A stretch of DNA of 64,000 nucleotides from NCBI GenBank assembly GCA_030015575.1, contig CM057342.1:259432867-259496866 (forward strand), given 5' to 3'. The position numbers and the translations under genes are program-made. This document shows, in pieces, positions 60,224-64,000 of the stretch. Position 1 is the first letter of the stretch, and each line of letters starts with the position of its first letter. This DNA is from Agapanthus africanus (Eukaryota; Streptophyta; Magnoliopsida; Asparagales; Amaryllidaceae). Under the pieces are notes generated by a model that saw only the letters and a list, made by a program, of their open reading frames with translations, was not told where the DNA came from and searched no databases.

Positions 60224-63200
60224 TCAAATTTTCATGAAGAGCTTCACCAATTTGCAATAGAGATTCAATTTATCTCTGTCTACGAGCTTGGTGAACATAT
60301 CCGTCAGATTCTTTTTTCCAGCGATTTTCTGCAATGTCAACTTCTCCTCTTCAATCGCTATTCGAATGAAGTGGTACCGCACTTTAATGTGCTTCGTCCG
60401 AGAGTGATACGTCGCGTTCTTCGCCAAATATATCGCACTTTGGATGTCGCTCCACAAGTTATTGAAGTTTTGTTTCTTGCCCAGTTCTTCAAGTAAGCCT
60501 TACAACCATATCATCTCCTTGCTAGCTTCCGTAATCGCCACGTACTCCTCCTCGGTAGTTGACAATACCACCACCTTTTGTAGTTGAGAGACCCAACATA
60601 CCGATGTTCCCCGAACCGTGAATTCATACCCCGTTGTGCTCTTCCCACTATCTCAATCTTCCGAATAGTCTGCATCAACATACTCTTATACGTTTAGAAA
60701 GTCACCTCCGAAGCATAAACAATGACTAGATGTTCCCTTAAGATATCTTAGAATCCACTTCACCGCATTCCAATGCTCCTTCCCCGGATTTTGCATATAC
60801 CGGCTAACAACTCTCACATATGCAATATCAGATATCGTACTCACCATCGCATATATCAAACTCCCCACTTCAGAAGCACATGGTACTTCGTCATCTCTTC
60901 CTTCTGCTCATGAGTTTTCGGGCACAATTCCTTCATGAGTTTGAAATGCTTCGCTAAAGGCGTACTCACCGGTTTTGGCTTGTCCATATTGAACCGCTTA
61001 AAAACCTACTCAATGTAATCTCTTTACTATAACCACAGCTTCCGCTGCTTCTTATCTCGAACGATATTCATGCCCAAGATTTGCTTCGCCGCTCCCAAAT
61101 CCTTTATAGCGAATTTCTCGGCCATTATCTTCTTTAAACTTTGAATCTTCTCGAAATTTAGACCCGCTACCAACATGTCATCCAAATATAATGATAGAAT
61201 GATGTAGTCTTCATCCTTGAAAGTTTGAATGCAGATGCAGTGATCTGATCCACTCCACATAAATCCCGTCTTTAGCATAAACAGATTGAACTTGAGATAC
61301 CTGCCTAGGAGGTTGCTTAAGGTCATACAAGCTCTTTTGCAGCTTACACACCATATATCTCTTTCCCCTTCACCTTGTATCCCAGTGGTTGTATCATATA
61401 AATCTCCTCCTCCAAATTATCATGAAGGGATACAGTCTTCACGTCAAGTTGGTCTAAGTGCAAATCCTCCACCTCCACAATACTAAGGATTACCCGAATG
61501 GATGTCATCTTCACCACAAGGAAAAAAAATCTCTTGTTAGTCAATTCTTTGCTTTTGCGCATAACTCTTGACTACCAAGCGAGCCTTGTACCGCTTCACA
61601 CCATCGGCCTCATCTTTATCCTGTACACCCACTTATTAAGCAACACTTTCCGATCCTTAGGTAGCTTCACTAGGTCCCACGTATGGTTCTTCTTCAAAGA
61701 TTCCATCTTCTCGTCTATAACTTGCTCCCACTGCTTGCTAGCACTATCGCATGTTGCTTTTTCAAAGGATTCGGGCTCTCTTACATCTGTGTACAAAACG
61801 AAGCCGGTCACAAGTCTTTCACGTACCCTTCTTTCTCTCGTAAATCTCCTCAAAACAGATACATCTGGTTGCTGAACATAGTCGCCATCCTGTTCTTGAA
61901 CCTGATCCTGCACTGCGGCTTCCTCCAAGTTCTGATCACCACCTGTAGGTACCTGAATGCTCTCTTGTGCTCCATCTAGCTCGACGAACTCACGTACTGC
62001 ACCTTCCTTGGCTTGCTTTTCTTCTTTGTACAAGTGTTGCTCGTTAAAGATGATGTTCTGGTTTCGTATTACCTTCTTATTTGTGTAATCCCACAGCCGA
62101 TATCCAAACTCATCTCCACCATATTCGATGAAAGCGCACTTTCTAGATTTGGAATCAAACTTACTCCTTTCCGCCTTATCAACCAAAGAGTACATAACAC
62201 AGCCAAAGACTTTTAGGTGTGAATAATCAAACGGTTTACCTGACCAAATTTCTTCCGGAATGCCTTCATCAAGCGCACTTCCGGGCTTCTGTTGATCAAG
62301 TACACAGCAGTATCGACCGCCGCTACCCATAGGAACATAGGCACATCTACATCCAAGGTCATGCTCCGCACTCGCTCCAGGATCGTCCCATCCTTTCAGC
62401 GATTCCATTTTGCTGTGCCATCCCCGGTACCGTTTTCAACCAACAAATACCCTTCTACGAGCAAAATGCCTCGAACTCTTGTGTGCAGTATTCCTTTCCA
62501 TTATAAGACTTTAGGCATTTAACCTTCAGCCTCGTTTAGTTCTCCACCTGCGTAATCCAGTGTTTGAAGATACCAAACACATCAGACTTCTTTCTCATCG
62601 CATACATCCTTGTATTTCGGCTTGCATCATCAATGAACGTCACGAAGTATCGATTACCTCCATAAGACTCCTTCGAGACTAGACCCATACGTTCGTATAC
62701 ACCATTTTCAGCTTCTTGGTCTTTTTTGCTATGCCTCCAATCTGAAATTTGAGCGTGTTTTGCTTCCTGCAAACACAACTCTCGCACAGACCCAACTCCA
62801 CCTTTTTCAGTCCCGAAAGAATCCCCTTTCCTTGAAGAATTTTCGTGTTCTTTTCGCTGAGGTGCTCCAATCGCCTATACCACAATGAAGTCTCCAAATT
62901 TAACTCCGAATCCATTACCAATGCAACCGAACCTCCACTACTCCCACTAAAAGAATACAACGAACCACTCAACTTTCCTCTAACTACCACCAACGACTCT
63001 TTGATAATCTTCCACTGCGAATTCCCAAACATCGTAATATAACCTTCATCGTCAAGCTGACTAGTAGAAATTAGGCTATTTTTCAAATAAAAAATATGAC
63101 AAGCATTCTTCAATTTAATTTGACCACATCCCGACGGTTGTAACATAATCGTTCCTTTTCCAACGATTTTACATGGCTGACCATTTCCTACCATCACATA

Positions 63201-63263
63201 TCCAAAATCCCCTTGAACATACTTATTGAAATGATGTCGGGCCGCAGGGCAATGGAAGGATGC
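60224..63263 (-). pseudogene. Copia pol, heavily decayed (element J)
   Basis: In element order: protease remainder and GAG-pre-integrase (LWYRRLEHLSEKN...CESCVCRKQ, 62679-63197); integrase core start (GGNRYFVTFIDDASRNTRMYAMRKKSDVF, 62536-62680, after a frameshift); a stop-ridden core where SDNGGEY is lost; integrase C-terminus and RT start (EEIWSGKPFDYSHLKVFGC to HTWDLVKLPKDRKVL, 61596-62408). RT middle follows (QLDVKTVSLH, 61344-61562) and the catalytic region YLDDMLVAG (61027-61326). RNase H comes in two pieces (60686-60868 and 60224-60457, ending NLTDMFTKLVDRDK). Every domain is present but no two neighbouring ones are in one frame. Confidence 0.88.
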
Positions 63264-63653
63264 TCATGAATTTAGGAACCAAGTATCCGTCTTTGTGCTG
63301 ATGCTCATCGATAGACAAAGACCTTGTTCCCCTTGTTCTTGTGTAGACACCACATTAGTTTCCTTTACATCTTCCTTCCCATCCGAGTCTTTCTTCAAGA
63401 GTCTACATTCGGATTTCCTGTGATATTTCTTTCCATAGTTCCAATAGTCATCTTGGATCTTCGCCTTCGATTTTCCTCGGCTCTTAGACTTTCCCTTTCC
63501 CCTTTCCATCATTCTACCGCGATTCTCCACCGAAAGTGCAGAACTTCCCAAACTCCGACTCACGGTCTTTCTCCACATCTCATCGTTTAATATGCAACTC
63601 ACCACATCATTAAACGTGAGAGTCTCCGAGATCAAGTTGCTAAACGCCATCAC
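63264..63653 (-). pseudogene. Gag tail with zinc knuckle and start of protease (element J)
   Basis: 129 codons. The knuckle reads YWNYGKKYHRKSEC, in which two of the family's Cys are now Tyr. A Lys/Ser-rich linker (KGKSKSRGKSKAK) precedes it. The frame ends in the protease active site as DTWFLNS-stop, where the family has DSGAS: the catalytic Asp has become Asn and the Gly codon a TGA. Confidence 0.8.
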
Positions 63654-63853
63654 GAGGTTGTAGGTCAGTCAACGCAGCGGAAGCTCGCCATGCGCCCAAA
63701 GGTCCCTCGACAGCCACTTTTTACGTTGTCCCCTCACGACGGACTACAACCCACCGGACCAATCCACACGGGGCGTCCTAGGAGTAAGAGCCTGCGATTC
63801 GTCACTACTTTCACACAGTGAGAACCCCCATAGATCGACATCCCTGCCTAGTA

Positions 63854-63865
63854 GCTCTGACACCA
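63854..63865 (-). other. Primer binding site of element J
   Basis: TGGTGTCAGAGC on the minus strand, one base after the LTR end CCTAACA. One change from the initiator-Met form. Confidence 0.8.
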
Positions 63866-63866
63866 T

Positions 63867-64000
63867 TGTTAGGATGCCTAGCTGGTTTTGTAGGGTTTTA
63901 AACGCAGCGGGAATAATTTTATAAAACTAGAAAGCAATAGCCACCTAAACCCTAGTGTAATACCCAATTCTGTTGTAAATACTTCCGTATTTTTAAATAA
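63867..64000 (-). repeat. 5' LTR of element J, cut by window end
   Basis: Starts TGTTAGGATGCCTAGCTGG on the plus strand (the LTR's 3' end in element orientation), next to the primer site. Only 134 bases are visible. Confidence 0.7.

Larger units (their letters stand above)
59414..64000 (-). mobile_element. Old Tork/Tnt1-like Ty1/copia element J, truncated by window end
   Basis: Minus strand. 3' LTR 59414-60155, pol 60224-63653, primer site 63854-63865, and 5' LTR from 63867 to beyond the window. The RT and integrase motifs and the zinc knuckle are of the Tork/Tnt1 kind and clearly differ from the Angela elements. Only about 200 bases separate the primer site from the first recognisable gag tail, so the gag capsid is missing here too. 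Many stops show it is old. Confidence 0.8.

Noticed and set aside
1..64000. Host genes, tRNA or rRNA genes, integrated pararetrovirus
   Set aside because: No intron-exon gene outside element I, no tRNA cloverleaf (only primer sites matching tRNA ends), no rRNA-like block, and no movement or coat protein motifs of a caulimovirus.

Overview
The window is plant nuclear DNA from what must be a large, repeat-rich angiosperm genome. I could not support a single host gene. Almost every base belongs to LTR retrotransposons that have inserted into one another. The evidence for a plant is the element types: Angela-lineage Ty1/copia LTRs with the BARE/Angela-type start (TGTTGG..ATGCCCTAGAGGC), a Tekay/Del-style Ty3/gypsy LTR, a Tat-lineage Ty3/gypsy gag and a Tork/Tnt1-like copia. 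Initiator-Met-type primer sites (TGGTATCAGAGC) and short GT-AG introns also fit.

Layout. 1-611 is the end of a gypsy LTR that landed in the 5' LTR of Angela element A (plus strand; LTR remnant 612-1790, body 1791-7104 and 17239-17868, 3' LTR 40064-41582). Inside A's RNase H lies Angela element B (minus strand, 7105-17233) with a perfect GCTTA duplication and two 2,043-bp LTRs. At the junction of A's polypurine tract and 3' LTR lies Angela element C (plus, 17869-40058). C's 5' LTR is itself split by element E (19718-31752, duplication TAAAC), a LARD-like element with two LTRs of about 4.5 kb around 3 kb of non-coding DNA. A's 3' LTR is cut by a further Angela LTR, F (41583-46335), which carries G (42096-44854), probably a solo LTR on the minus strand. 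A related region, H, follows (46336-48950). Element I (minus, 48956-56865, duplication GTCAC) is a Tat-type gypsy with gag but no pol. It carries two genes on the opposite strand, one with two introns. 56871-59408 is AT-rich and unassigned. J (59414-64000, minus) is an old Tork-like copia that runs off the window.

How the parts relate. None of the elements could replicate alone. A and C keep pol but share the loss of the gag capsid region and share a stop codon just after the protease active site. I keeps gag without pol. E has neither. B has gag and a pol broken by several stops and frameshifts, although its LTRs are about 98.7% identical. Recent movement of E and B (E LTRs about 99.4% identical by my count) therefore implies proteins supplied by relatives elsewhere.

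The most unusual signal is not a gene. The non-coding parts of several unrelated families are packed with short hairpins whose two arms change together. These are a 15-unit array and dense palindromes in G, the same style in H, a minisatellite inside E, an 88-bp repeat in I, and three regularly spaced hairpins in the leaders of the Angela elements. Identity figures and lineage names come from reading by eye and memory of the families, not from a search.
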